NCBI GenBank assembly: GCA_946412355.1
Contig: CAMKGX010000005.1
Location: forward strand, 1-64,000
Origin: an uncultured Clostridia bacterium
Lineage (GTDB): Bacteria > Bacillota > Clostridia > Oscillospirales > Oscillospiraceae
DNA: 64,000 nucleotides
Direction: 5' to 3'
Shown here in pieces: positions 1 through 8,885 of this stretch (the first letter of the stretch is position 1; every line of letters starts with the position of its first letter). Both the position numbers and the translations under genes were made by a program. Below the pieces are notes generated by a model. The model did no database searches. It was given only the letters and a program-made list of their open reading frames with translations, and had not been told where the DNA came from.

Positions 1-1
1 G

Positions 2-772
2 GTGGGCCGGGAGATCGGCGACAAGTACTACCGGGAGGACTACGACACCTCCCACTCCGAAGAGGTGGCTCTGGAGCTGCAGGACGTGTCCCTGGGCAAG
101 ATCCGGCACTTCAACCTGACGCTGCACAAGGGCGAGATCATCGGCATGGGCGGCCTCTCCGGCTGCGGCATGCACGACATCGGCCGCATCGCCTACGGTC
201 TGGAAAAGCTGGACGGCGGCAAGGTGCTGCGCAACGGCGTGGAGATAAAGACGCCGCTGCAGGCCATCAACAACGGCATTGGCTACATCTCCAAGAACCG
301 CGACACCGAGGCGCTGATCCTGGACGGCCCCATTCAGGACAACATCGTGCTGCCCTCCATCCCCGCGCTGGAAAAAAACACGTTTATCCGCCCCAGGGAC
401 GAGAGGAAGCTGGGCGACGGCGAGATTGACAACTACCGCATCAAGTGCCACAGCGGCAAGCAGTACGTCAGCACCCTGTCCGGCGGCAACAAGCAGAAGG
501 TCTCCTTCGGCAAGTGGACCGCCAAGGGCAGCGAGGTCATTATCATGGACTGCCCCACCCGCGGCGTGGACATCGGCGTGAAGCAGGCCATGTACGCCCT
601 CATTGAGCGCATGAAGAAAGAGGGCAAGGCCATTTTGATGATCTCCGAGGAGCTGAGCGAGCTCATCGGCATGTCCGACAAGCTGATCATCATGAAGGAC
701 TTTGCCGTGACCCATGAGGTCATGCGCAGCCCCGAGCTGAAGCAGACCGACCTCATTGAGTACATGATTTAA
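2..772 (+). CDS. Ribose-type sugar ABC transporter ATPase, C-terminal half (5' partial)
   Basis: This is the second nucleotide-binding domain of an RbsA/MglA-type tandem ATPase that powers sugar uptake at the inner face of the membrane; the first domain lies left of the window. Seen: signature LSGGNKQK near residue 160 of the fragment, and Walker B plus D-loop VIIMDCPTRGVDIG about 20 residues later. The P-loop position (GGLSGCGMHDIG) lacks the GKT of a working Walker A, as is usual for the second domain of this family. The residue after the Walker B Asp is Cys, where Glu is normal, so this site looks more degenerate than usual. The stop is 11 bases before the permease start, with an AAGGAGG between them, so the two are co-transcribed. 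Sugar specificity cannot be read from the sequence. Confidence 0.9.
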   Translation: MGREIGDKYYREDYDTSHSEEVALELQDVSLGKIRHFNLTLHKGEIIGMGGLSGCGMHDIGRIAYGLEKLDGGKVLRNGVEIKTPLQAINNGIGYISKNRDTEALILDGPIQDNIVLPSIPALEKNTFIRPRDERKLGDGEIDNYRIKCHSGKQYVSTLSGGNKQKVSFGKWTAKGSEVIIMDCPTRGVDIGVKQAMYALIERMKKEGKAILMISEELSELIGMSDKLIIMKDFAVTHEVMRSPELKQTDLIEYMI

Positions 773-783
773 GGAGGCGCAGC

Positions 784-1767
784 ATGGCAGACGTAAAAGA
801 AAAGCAGACAATCGGCCAGTGGCTGAAAAAGAACAGCTCCTCTGTGGCCTCCATCGGCGGACTGCTGTTCTGCATCATCTTCTTCACCATCGGCACCGGC
901 ATCAAGGGCGAGAGCATCTGGTCCGCCGCCAAGCTGGCCAACCTGATGAGCAACGTCATCGTCACGGCACTGATGAGCGTGGGCGCGGTGTTCATCTACT
1001 CCCTGGGCAACATGGACGTGTCCATCGGTAAGCAGATCGGCCTCTACGCCACGCTGCTGGTGCTCATCGGCAACGCCACCGGCAAGCTGTGGCTGGCCAT
1101 TCTGGTGTGCCTGGCCATCGCCGTGATCATCGGCGTCATCAACGGCGCCGCCGGCGAGATTTTGCACATGTATTCCGTGATCTCCTCGGTGGTGTTCATG
1201 ATGATCCTCACCGGTGTATCCACCATCATCTACGCCAAGATCGGCACCCGGAACATCATCCTGCGGGACATCGACCTGCACCTGTTCAAGTCCCCCTGGT
1301 TCATGCTGCTGGTGCTGGTGATCGAAACCGCCGTTATCTCCTATTTCTTCTATTTCACCAAGTTCGGCAAGTACGCCCGGGCCATCGGCGCCAACCAGAC
1401 CGCCACCAGCCAGAGCGGCGTGGACGTCATCAAGTACCGGGTCATCCCCTATGTGTTCCTGGCGGTGTGCCTGGTGGCGGCGTCCCTGTTCCAGATGGGC
1501 TACACCGGTGCGGCCTCCGACTCCACCGGCACAGGCTTTGAGATGAACGTGATGGTGGCCCTGATTCTGGGCGGCATGCCCCTCAACGGCGGCATGAAGT
1601 CCCGGGTCTCCTGCGCCATCATCGGCGCGTTCACCTTCTCACTGCTGGCTGTGGGCCTGCCCATCATCGGCGTGCCCGCCCGGGTCACCTTTATCATCAA
1701 GGCCGTCATCTTCCTGGTGGTAGTGCTCATCACCTGCCGCAAGAAGACCGGCGTGCTGCCCCGCTGA
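784..1767 (+). CDS. Sugar ABC transporter permease (RbsC-like), first of two
   Basis: Integral membrane permease of the BPD_transp_2/RbsC family, 327 aa, forming half of the channel that works with the upstream ATPase. Seen: about 8-10 hydrophobic segments from residue 20 to the C-terminus, and the loop GGMPLNGG near residue 263, which matches the family's cytoplasmic coupling region. An AAGGAGG sits just before the ATG. It is followed by the lipoprotein and a second, different permease (3098-4105), so the channel is probably a heterodimer (inferred). The 62-base gap to the next gene holds a short GC-rich inverted repeat (1779-1794) that may be a processing or stability hairpin. Confidence 0.9.
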   Translation: MADVKEKQTIGQWLKKNSSSVASIGGLLFCIIFFTIGTGIKGESIWSAAKLANLMSNVIVTALMSVGAVFIYSLGNMDVSIGKQIGLYATLLVLIGNATGKLWLAILVCLAIAVIIGVINGAAGEILHMYSVISSVVFMMILTGVSTIIYAKIGTRNIILRDIDLHLFKSPWFMLLVLVIETAVISYFFYFTKFGKYARAIGANQTATSQSGVDVIKYRVIPYVFLAVCLVAASLFQMGYTGAASDSTGTGFEMNVMVALILGGMPLNGGMKSRVSCAIIGAFTFSLLAVGLPIIGVPARVTFIIKAVIFLVVVLITCRKKTGVLPR

Positions 1768-1829
1768 TTCGTTCCCCCACAGGCGGACGCCTGTACCATA
1801 TTAATCTATTTTATCAAAGGAGAACAAAG

Positions 1830-3032
1830 ATGAAAAAAGTTATCGCACTGCTTCTGGCGCTGGCTATGGTCTTTGCTCTGGTGGCCTGCGGCAGCTCCGA
1901 CACTGCCGCCACCGGCAACGATGATACCAGCAGCGTTTCCGCCCCCGCCGAGTCCAAGGGCAAGATCCTGTATCTGTCCAACCTGAACTCCGGCTGCTCC
2001 TATGACTTCTACGTGTCCTATCTGCCCATGATCTGTGAGCAGCTGGGCTACAAGTTTGAGGTCGTGTACGGCGATATGTTCAACGATCCCGCCGGCAACC
2101 TGGCGGCCGTGAAGAACGCCTACACCTCCGACGTGGTGGGCCTGATCGCCTGCGAGGACGGCGGCCTGGGCAGCATCATGGAGGAGTATCCCGACCTGTA
2201 CGTGGTGGGCTGCCTGAGCGACATGGACAGCGTGTTCGGCGAGAATCCCGTCAACGCCGCCCTGCTGCAGAACGACCACTTCCTGGGCAACCTGTCCGAC
2301 GGTCTGGTGGATCCCGTTGCGCAGGCAAAGGGCTATTTCGACGAGGTCGTGGCCCGCGGCTACAAGAAGATCTCCGTCATGAACTTCCCCGTGTACGCCT
2401 ATCCCAAGCAGACCGCTATCGTGGCCAACCTCATGCAGATGATCGCCGATTATAACGCCACCGCCGCCGAGCCCATCGAGGTCGTGGGCGAGCCTGTGGT
2501 GCTGCAGTTCAGCCCCCTGGAGGACTCCTACTTCATGGAGGCCGCCAACCAGGATCTGGACGCCATCGTGGGCGTGTGCGCCGGCACTACCTTCATCTAT
2601 CCCACTATGCTGGCGGCCAAGGCCAACGGCACCATCAACCCCGATATGCAGCTCATCACCGGCGGCTTTGAGAACGACCCCGACCTGCTGGCGGACTGCG
2701 GCGATGACAAGACCATCGTCTACCTGAGCATCTCCACCGTGGAGAGCGTGCTGTGGCCCGTGGCCATGCTGGACGCCGCCATCTCCGGCACCATGTATCC
2801 CGACTTCACCGGCCCCGAGAGCATCGATCCGGGCCTGTGCGTCATCAACTCCACCGCTGAGTTCGAGGCCATGGCCAACAGCAGCCCCATCGGCCTGACC
2901 GTTGACATCAGCAAGGCCCAGGTCCAGTGGGACGACATGAAGGATCTGTTTATCTCCGTGAACCCCGACGCCACCTATGCAAACCTGGTGTCCTTCGTGC
3001 AGAGCCTGGCCGTGGACGGCTACATGAAGTAA
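1830..3032 (+). CDS. Sugar ABC transporter substrate-binding lipoprotein
   Basis: A 400 aa membrane-anchored binding protein that captures the sugar and delivers it to the permeases. Seen: Lys-rich start, hydrophobic segment and lipobox LVAC with the lipidated Cys at residue 20, then a Ser/Thr/Ala-rich linker and a body with a periplasmic-binding-protein type 1 look (alternating beta strands and helices). Start chosen because AAAGGAGAACAAAG precedes the ATG. Its place between the two permeases, rather than first in the operon, is less common. Neighbouring GH78, GH3 and GH39 genes suggest an oligosaccharide or glycoside ligand; this is inference only. Confidence 0.85.
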   Translation: MKKVIALLLALAMVFALVACGSSDTAATGNDDTSSVSAPAESKGKILYLSNLNSGCSYDFYVSYLPMICEQLGYKFEVVYGDMFNDPAGNLAAVKNAYTSDVVGLIACEDGGLGSIMEEYPDLYVVGCLSDMDSVFGENPVNAALLQNDHFLGNLSDGLVDPVAQAKGYFDEVVARGYKKISVMNFPVYAYPKQTAIVANLMQMIADYNATAAEPIEVVGEPVVLQFSPLEDSYFMEAANQDLDAIVGVCAGTTFIYPTMLAAKANGTINPDMQLITGGFENDPDLLADCGDDKTIVYLSISTVESVLWPVAMLDAAISGTMYPDFTGPESIDPGLCVINSTAEFEAMANSSPIGLTVDISKAQVQWDDMKDLFISVNPDATYANLVSFVQSLAVDGYMK

Positions 3033-3097
3033 GCCGCGCACGGTTTACCCTCTCGTTTCCCCCGCAAGACTGAATGAATTAATGGAGGCTGACTTCC

Positions 3098-4105
3098 ATG
3101 AAAAAAGGTACTGATCTTCTCAAGCGCATCGCCGGTACGCTGATGCTGCCGGTGGCGATGTTCGTCATCATGAAGCTCATCTGTGACGCCAACGGCAAGA
3201 CCTACTTTGGCACCCTTGCCATGTGGCGGACGCTCATCGTGGATATCGCGGTGTCCGTCTCCTGCGCCATGGGTATCGGCCTCCAGTTCAAGAACGGTCG
3301 CTTCGATTTCTCCGGCGGTGCCATCATGCTGGTGGCGGCCATCGTGGCGGGCACCGTGTCCCGCGCCAACAGCTCCACGCTGCTGTTCTGCCTGCTGTGC
3401 CTGGCGGTGTGCGTGGCGCTGAGCGTGGTGGTGGCGCTGGTGTACGTGTACGGGCGGCTGCCCATCATGATCGCCACGCTGGGCATGGCGCTGCTGTATG
3501 AGGCCATCACGCCGCTGATTTTCGGCGGCGGCGGCGTCAACCTGGTGTCTGTCAGCTTCATCAAGAAGTTGTCCACCTATCCCCTGGTGCTGATCCCCTT
3601 CGTCGGCGCGGTGGCGGTGTACGCCGTTTACAGCTACATCACCACCACCGGCAAGCAGAGTCTCCTGCTGGCCCAGAACCAGCAGGCGGCGGTGAACATC
3701 GGCATCAACGAGGACAAGAACGTGATTTTGTCCTACGTGTTCTCCGGCCTGATCTTCGGCTTTGCCACCATGATCTGGGCCTCCACCGGCAAGCACGACG
3801 CCTCCTACTCCTCCCTGTCCACCGTGGGCGAGCTGTTTTCCAACATCCTCCCGGTGTTCGTAGGCCTGTACATCGGCGTCTTCTGCGGCGACACCATCGG
3901 TATCATCATGGGCTCCCTGTCCATTTGCATGATGACCTTCGGCTTGAAGGCAGTGTTGCAGGCGGAAATGGGCTCGGCGGTGTCCATCGCCATGATGGGC
4001 GTGTTCGTGTTCCTGGTGAACCTGGTGGCCGGACAGGCGGGCAATATCAAGAGGCTCTTTGCCATGCTCTTTGCCGTCCATAAACCGGCAAAGGTGGAGA
4101 GCTGA
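3098..4105 (+). CDS. Sugar ABC transporter permease, second of two
   Basis: 335 aa multi-spanning membrane protein of the same BPD_transp_2 family as the permease at 784-1767 but clearly diverged from it. Seen: repeated 20-residue hydrophobic stretches across the length, Gly-rich turns and a short basic N-terminus. TGGAGG lies 9 bases before the ATG. It completes a four-part importer (ATPase, permease, binding protein, permease). The gene ends at 4105 and is followed by a 250-base spacer full of inverted repeats before the rhamnosidase. Confidence 0.85.
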   Translation: MKKGTDLLKRIAGTLMLPVAMFVIMKLICDANGKTYFGTLAMWRTLIVDIAVSVSCAMGIGLQFKNGRFDFSGGAIMLVAAIVAGTVSRANSSTLLFCLLCLAVCVALSVVVALVYVYGRLPIMIATLGMALLYEAITPLIFGGGGVNLVSVSFIKKLSTYPLVLIPFVGAVAVYAVYSYITTTGKQSLLLAQNQQAAVNIGINEDKNVILSYVFSGLIFGFATMIWASTGKHDASYSSLSTVGELFSNILPVFVGLYIGVFCGDTIGIIMGSLSICMMTFGLKAVLQAEMGSAVSIAMMGVFVFLVNLVAGQAGNIKRLFAMLFAVHKPAKVES

Positions 4106-4196
4106 GCCAAACAGTACTCCATACCATGACACTTTGTCGACAGCTTATCGTAGACAAAGGTTACTTGCAGACAGAGTTCGACACGCATGGGGGATT

Positions 4197-4310
4197 GTGA
4201 AGGGGGACGGGAATCCCCCTTCACGTGAAATCCATGCAGCTGCATGAGCATTATGAATGCTCATGCAGCTGCGCCACAAGCTGTCGACACTTTGTCGACA
4301 GCTTGTGGCG
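4197..4310 (+). repeat. Tandem-hairpin intergenic element, copy 1
   Basis: The spacer 4106-4357 has no gene but three consecutive perfect inverted repeats: an 11-bp stem with 6-nt loop (4197-4224), a 17-bp stem with loop ATG (4236-4272), and an 18-bp stem with loop CTT (4272-4310). A weaker CTTTGTC/GACAAAG pair lies at about 4130-4159. The string GCGCC-A/G-CAAGCTGTCG at 4271 recurs at 49008 next to another hairpin group, so this looks like a repeated element rather than three unrelated terminators. There is no U-tract, so transcription may continue into the rhamnosidase; a role in mRNA stability or differential expression is possible. Confidence 0.7.
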
Positions 4311-4357
4311 GGAGGCGGCAACTACCGCCTCCCGCTTTCTCGCAAAGGAGAAAAACC

Positions 4358-7099
4358 ATGATCATTTCGGAAATCAAAATCAACGACATCCGCGAGCCGA
4401 TGGGCTTTGCGCTGCCGTATCTCACCGCCTCCTGGAAGGTGGGGGATACGCAGAGCAGACGCCCGTGCAGGGAGAGCTTCACTGTGGCCGCGGACGCGGA
4501 TTTTACACATATTCTGTTCAAAAAAGAGGACAAGGCGCTGCCCCGCCACGCGCTGAGCTTCGAGCTTGCGCTGCAGCCCCGCACACGCTATTTCGTCCGC
4601 GTGGAAGTTACCGGGGATGCGGGCGACAGCGCCGTGGGAGAGAGCTGGTTTGAAACCGGCAAAATGGATGAGCCCTTTGCCGCGTCCTGGATCACCACCC
4701 AGCCGGAGGACGACTTCCACCCCCTGTTTTTCCGCCGCTTTACGCTGGCGCAGCCGCCTGTGTCCGCCAGGCTCTACGTCACCGGTCTGGGGCTCTATGA
4801 GGCCCTGTGCAACGGCGAGAAGGTGGGCGACGAGCTGCTCTCCCCCTTCTGCAACGACTATAACGAGGCCGTGCAGGTACAGACCTACGACGTGACGGCG
4901 CTGCTCCGGGGCGGCGACAACTGCCTCGCCATCGCCTGCGGCAACGGCTGGTACAAGGGCCGTCTGGGCTACGAGGGACACCGGGAGGTGTTCGGCAGCC
5001 GCTTCCAGGCGCTGTGCGAGCTGCGCCTCCTGTTCCCCGACGGCAGCGAGCAGGTGCTGGGCAGCGACGAGTCCTGGCGCTACCGGGGCAGCGACATCGC
5101 CGGGAGCGACATCTACGACGGCGAGACCCTGGACCGCACGCTGTGGCAGGGCCGGGAGAACCCGGAGAAGGCCGTGGCGGCAGCGGAGGCGAAAAGTACG
5201 GTGGACCGTTACAGTCTGCCCGTCATCGTCAAGGACAGTCTTCCCGTCAAGGAGGTCATCCACACCCCCGCCGGGGAGACGGTGCTGGACTTCGGGCAGA
5301 ATTTCACCGGCTATGTGTCCTACACGGCGGACTTCCCCAAGGGCACTAAAATCACCCTGGATCACGGTGAGATCCTGCAAAACGGCAACTTTTACAACGA
5401 CAATTACCGCACCGCCAAGGCGCAGATGATTTACGTTTCCGGCGGCGAGAAGGAGACAGTCCGGGCCCACTTTACCTATTTCGGCTTCCGCTACGTCCGC
5501 GTTACCGGCTGGCCCGGACAGGTGCGGGCGGAGGACTTCACCGGCCGGGTTGTGTATTCCGACCTGGACACCGCCATCCAATTACAATCCTCCGATGAAA
5601 AGCTGAACCGGCTGGCGGCCAACGCCTTCTGGGGCCAGCGCTCCAACTTCCTGGATATGCCCACCGACTGCCCCCAGCGGGACGAACGGCTGGGCTGGAC
5701 GGGAGACGCCCAGGTGTTCTCCCCCACCGCCTGCTACCAGATGGACACCCGGGCCTTCTACCGGAAGTTCCTGGTGGATCTGGCCGTGGATCAGCGGAAA
5801 AACGGCGGTGCCGTGGCCAACTATTTGCCCAATTTCAGCGGTATGCCCGGCGGCAGCAGCGTATGGGGCGACGTGGCGAGCTTCCTGCCCATGACGCTCT
5901 TTGACGCCTACGGCGACAGGCAGGCACTGCGGGAGAGCTATCCCCTGATGCGGGACTGGCTGGCGTGGATTTTCCGGCAGGACGAGGAAAACGGCGGCCA
6001 CCGGCTGTGGAACTTCGGCTTCCATTTCGGCGACTGGCTGGCCCAGGACGGCGTGACGCCTCAGAGCATGAAGGGCGGCACCGACGACTACTTTGTGGCC
6101 AGTATGTACTACTTCGCTACGGCGGGCAAGGTGGCCCGGGCCGCCGCTGTGCTGGGCAAGGAGGAGGACGCGAAGCGGTTTACGGCGTTGCAGGAGGAGA
6201 TTCGCGCCGCCATTCTGCACGAGTACTTCTCCCCCGCCGGGCGGCTGTGCATCGACACCCAGACGGCGTATCTGCTGTGCCTCAACTTCGGCGTGTACGT
6301 GGAAAAAGAGCGCATTATCGAAGGACTGCAAAAGCGGCTGCAAAAGGACTGCTGGAAGATCAAAGGCGGCTTCGTAGGGGCCACCATGATGTGCCGCGTG
6401 CTGGCGGAGAACGGCATGGAGGATCTGGCAGCCTACTATCTGTTCCAGCAGGGCTTCCCCGGCTGGATGCACTGCGTTAACCTGGGGGCTACCACCATCT
6501 GGGAGCGGTGGAACTCGGTGCTGGACGACGGCACCATCAGCGGCACAGAGATGAACTCTCTGAACCACTATTCCTACGGCTCCGTCATGGAATACGTTTA
6601 CCGTGACCTGGCGGGCATCCGCGGTCTGACTCCGGGCTTCACCCGGGTGCAGTTCGCCCCCCAGCCCACCTGGCGGCTGCGGGAGCTGGACGTGCGCTAC
6701 GACTCCGCCGCAGGCGTGTGGCGCAGCCACTGGCGCATCAACGAAGACGGCACGGTGCATCTGCGCTTCGAGGTGCCCTTTGGCTGCACAGCCCAGGCGG
6801 TGCTGCCCGACGGGCGGCAACTGGAGCTGGCCGCCGGCACGTTTGACGAGACGGTGCAGCCTCTGCGGGACTACCGGGTGAAATACAGCATGGAAAGCCG
6901 CCTGGGCGAGCTGCAGGGCGACAGCGAGGCGCTGGCCCTTTTGCAGAGCGATTTCCCCGCTGCCTATGATTTAATTCAGACCGGGGGCGAGGAGTTTCTG
7001 GCTATGCGCCTGGGAGAGCTGTCATATTTGTTCTTCCGGGGCTTTAACCCCCAGATGGTACAAGAGGGCACGAAGCGGCTCTTTTCCTTAATGATTTGA
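4358..7099 (+). CDS. Alpha-L-rhamnosidase, GH78 (copy 1)
   Basis: 913 aa inverting glycosidase that releases terminal alpha-L-rhamnose. Seen: N-terminal beta domains, then the conserved acidic block DCPQRDERLGWTGD at residues 437-450 and TTIWERW with Glu716, which correspond to the family's general acid and base regions, in an (alpha/alpha)6 barrel. NHYSYGSVMEY follows. No signal peptide, so it is cytoplasmic. Start chosen at 4358 because AAAGGAG lies just upstream; an in-frame extension to 4244 would run through the hairpin element and is unlikely. The last 70 residues form an extra helical tail (GELQGDSEALALLQSDFP onward) that resembles tails on the two esterases in this window. It follows an ABC importer and precedes GH3, so it probably acts on imported oligosaccharides. 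Confidence 0.9.
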   Translation: MIISEIKINDIREPMGFALPYLTASWKVGDTQSRRPCRESFTVAADADFTHILFKKEDKALPRHALSFELALQPRTRYFVRVEVTGDAGDSAVGESWFETGKMDEPFAASWITTQPEDDFHPLFFRRFTLAQPPVSARLYVTGLGLYEALCNGEKVGDELLSPFCNDYNEAVQVQTYDVTALLRGGDNCLAIACGNGWYKGRLGYEGHREVFGSRFQALCELRLLFPDGSEQVLGSDESWRYRGSDIAGSDIYDGETLDRTLWQGRENPEKAVAAAEAKSTVDRYSLPVIVKDSLPVKEVIHTPAGETVLDFGQNFTGYVSYTADFPKGTKITLDHGEILQNGNFYNDNYRTAKAQMIYVSGGEKETVRAHFTYFGFRYVRVTGWPGQVRAEDFTGRVVYSDLDTAIQLQSSDEKLNRLAANAFWGQRSNFLDMPTDCPQRDERLGWTGDAQVFSPTACYQMDTRAFYRKFLVDLAVDQRKNGGAVANYLPNFSGMPGGSSVWGDVASFLPMTLFDAYGDRQALRESYPLMRDWLAWIFRQDEENGGHRLWNFGFHFGDWLAQDGVTPQSMKGGTDDYFVASMYYFATAGKVARAAAVLGKEEDAKRFTALQEEIRAAILHEYFSPAGRLCIDTQTAYLLCLNFGVYVEKERIIEGLQKRLQKDCWKIKGGFVGATMMCRVLAENGMEDLAAYYLFQQGFPGWMHCVNLGATTIWERWNSVLDDGTISGTEMNSLNHYSYGSVMEYVYRDLAGIRGLTPGFTRVQFAPQPTWRLRELDVRYDSAAGVWRSHWRINEDGTVHLRFEVPFGCTAQAVLPDGRQLELAAGTFDETVQPLRDYRVKYSMESRLGELQGDSEALALLQSDFPAAYDLIQTGGEEFLAMRLGELSYLFFRGFNPQMVQEGTKRLFSLMI

Positions 7100-7118
7100 C
7101 GGATTGGGAGGAAAGACG

Positions 7119-8873
7119 ATGATTGATCTGAAAGCGAGACCCTTTTACCTCAACGATGCCCAGGCCAAGTGGGTCAGCGACACGCTGGCGTCCATGACGC
7201 TAGAGGAGAAGGCCGGGCAGGTGTTCTGCCCCATGGGCTTTGCCAGCGACGAGGGCGCGCTGCGCCATTTCGTGTGCGAGATGGGCGTGGGCGGCATGAT
7301 GTACCGTCCCGGTCTGAAGGCGGAGATCCAGGAGACACACCGCCGGATTCAAAGCATGGCGAAGATTCCCCTGCTGCTGGCGGCCAACACCGAGGCAGGA
7401 GGCAACGGCCTGGCCGTGGAGGGCACCAGCTTCGGCGCGCCCATGGCGGTGGCCGCCGCCGACGACCCGGAATTTGCCTACCGCATGGGCTACACCGCCT
7501 GCGCCGAGGGCGCGGCACTGGGCCTCAACTGGAGCTTTGCCCCCATCGTGGACATCGACAAGGATTTCCACAATCCCATCACCAACACCCGCACCTTCGG
7601 CTCCGACCCCGACCGGGTGCTGGCCTGCGCCTCCCGCTATCTGGACGCGGCGGACGAGTGCGGCGTGGCCGTCTCCATCAAGCACTTCCCCGGCGACGGC
7701 GTGGACGAGCGGGACCAGCATTTGCTGACCAGCGTCAACTCCCTGTCCTGCCAGGAGTGGATGGCCAGCTACGGCAAGGTCTACAAGACGCTGATCGACC
7801 GGGGCGCCAAGACCGTTATGGTGGGCCACATCGCCCAGCCCGCCTGGGCAAAGCGCATCAACCCCGCAGCCGACAAGGCCGCGTGCCTGATGCCCGCCTC
7901 TCTCAGCCCGGAGCTGCTGACGGGCCTTTTGCGCCGGGAGCTGGGCTTCAACGGCCTCATCTCCACCGACTCCACCGCCATGGTGGGCTTCACCGTGGCC
8001 ATGCCCCGCAGCCGGGCCATCCCCCTCAGCATCGCCGCGGGCGCGGATATGATCCTCTTCAACAAGAGCCTGGAGGAGGATTACGCCTATCTGATGGACG
8101 GCATTCGCAGCGGCCTTTTGACGGAGGCGCGGCTGGACGAGGCGGTGACGCGAATCCTGGCCACCAAGGCATCCCTGGGCCTGCCGGAGAAGCAGAAGAA
8201 CGGCAGCCTTGTCCCCGGCCCCGAGGCGCTGGACACCGTGGGCTGCGAGAAATTTACCGCCTGGGCGGATGAGGCCGCCGACCGGGCTGTGACGCTGGTG
8301 CGGGACAGCCAGAACCTGCTGCCCATCTCCCCCAAGAAGTACCCCCGGCTGTATCTCAACGTGATTCAGAAGAGCACCGACCCCAACGATCCCTTTGTGC
8401 AGGAGTGGAAGAAACGGTTTGAGGACGAGGGTTTTGCCGTCACAGTGCGGGATCGCCGCGTCAGCATCGGTATCTCCGACTTCACAGACCCCGATCTCAG
8501 CCCCGAGAAGCGGTATCTGATGTATGAGCTGTATCGCAGCGTGGAGGAGATGAAGAAGAATTACGACCTCTACGTCTACGTGGTGAACATGCAGAACGCC
8601 TCCAACAACACTACGCTGCGGCTGAACTGGAACGTGGCCTTCGGCATGGGCGACGACGCCCCCTGGCTGGTGTCGGAAATCCCGGTGATGATGATCTCCA
8701 CCGGCTACCCCTACCATCTCTTTGACGCGCCGATGGTGAAGACCTTTATCAACGCTTACAGCAATACGCCGCGGTTCAACAGCGCCGTGGTGGAGAAGAT
8801 CATGGGCCGCAGCGCGTTCAAGGGCGTCAGCCCCATCGACCCCTTCTGCGGCAAGGACTATCTGCGGGACTGA
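7119..8873 (+). CDS. Glycoside hydrolase family 3 enzyme, NagZ-like type
   Basis: 584 aa GH3 protein with the normal (not permuted) domain order. Seen: TIM-barrel motif KHFPGDGVDERDQH near residues 188-201, the Lys-His plus Asp-x-His pattern typical of the NagZ branch in which His acts as acid/base, and a candidate nucleophile Asp in GLISTDSTAM near residue 290. The C-terminal region after residue 380 is a second alpha/beta domain. No signal peptide. ATG 7119 follows GGGAGGAAAGACG; an upstream TTG at 7104 is within that ribosome site. The family includes beta-N-acetylhexosaminidases and some beta-glucosidases; the substrate here is not certain. It lies in the same operon as GH78 and beta-phosphoglucomutase. 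Confidence 0.85.
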   Translation: MIDLKARPFYLNDAQAKWVSDTLASMTLEEKAGQVFCPMGFASDEGALRHFVCEMGVGGMMYRPGLKAEIQETHRRIQSMAKIPLLLAANTEAGGNGLAVEGTSFGAPMAVAAADDPEFAYRMGYTACAEGAALGLNWSFAPIVDIDKDFHNPITNTRTFGSDPDRVLACASRYLDAADECGVAVSIKHFPGDGVDERDQHLLTSVNSLSCQEWMASYGKVYKTLIDRGAKTVMVGHIAQPAWAKRINPAADKAACLMPASLSPELLTGLLRRELGFNGLISTDSTAMVGFTVAMPRSRAIPLSIAAGADMILFNKSLEEDYAYLMDGIRSGLLTEARLDEAVTRILATKASLGLPEKQKNGSLVPGPEALDTVGCEKFTAWADEAADRAVTLVRDSQNLLPISPKKYPRLYLNVIQKSTDPNDPFVQEWKKRFEDEGFAVTVRDRRVSIGISDFTDPDLSPEKRYLMYELYRSVEEMKKNYDLYVYVVNMQNASNNTTLRLNWNVAFGMGDDAPWLVSEIPVMMISTGYPYHLFDAPMVKTFINAYSNTPRFNSAVVEKIMGRSAFKGVSPIDPFCGKDYLRD

Positions 8874-8885
8874 GGAGGATACGAT

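Noticed and set aside
4129-4310. CRISPR-like repeats
   Set aside because: The units are inverted, not direct, and there are no regular spacers.
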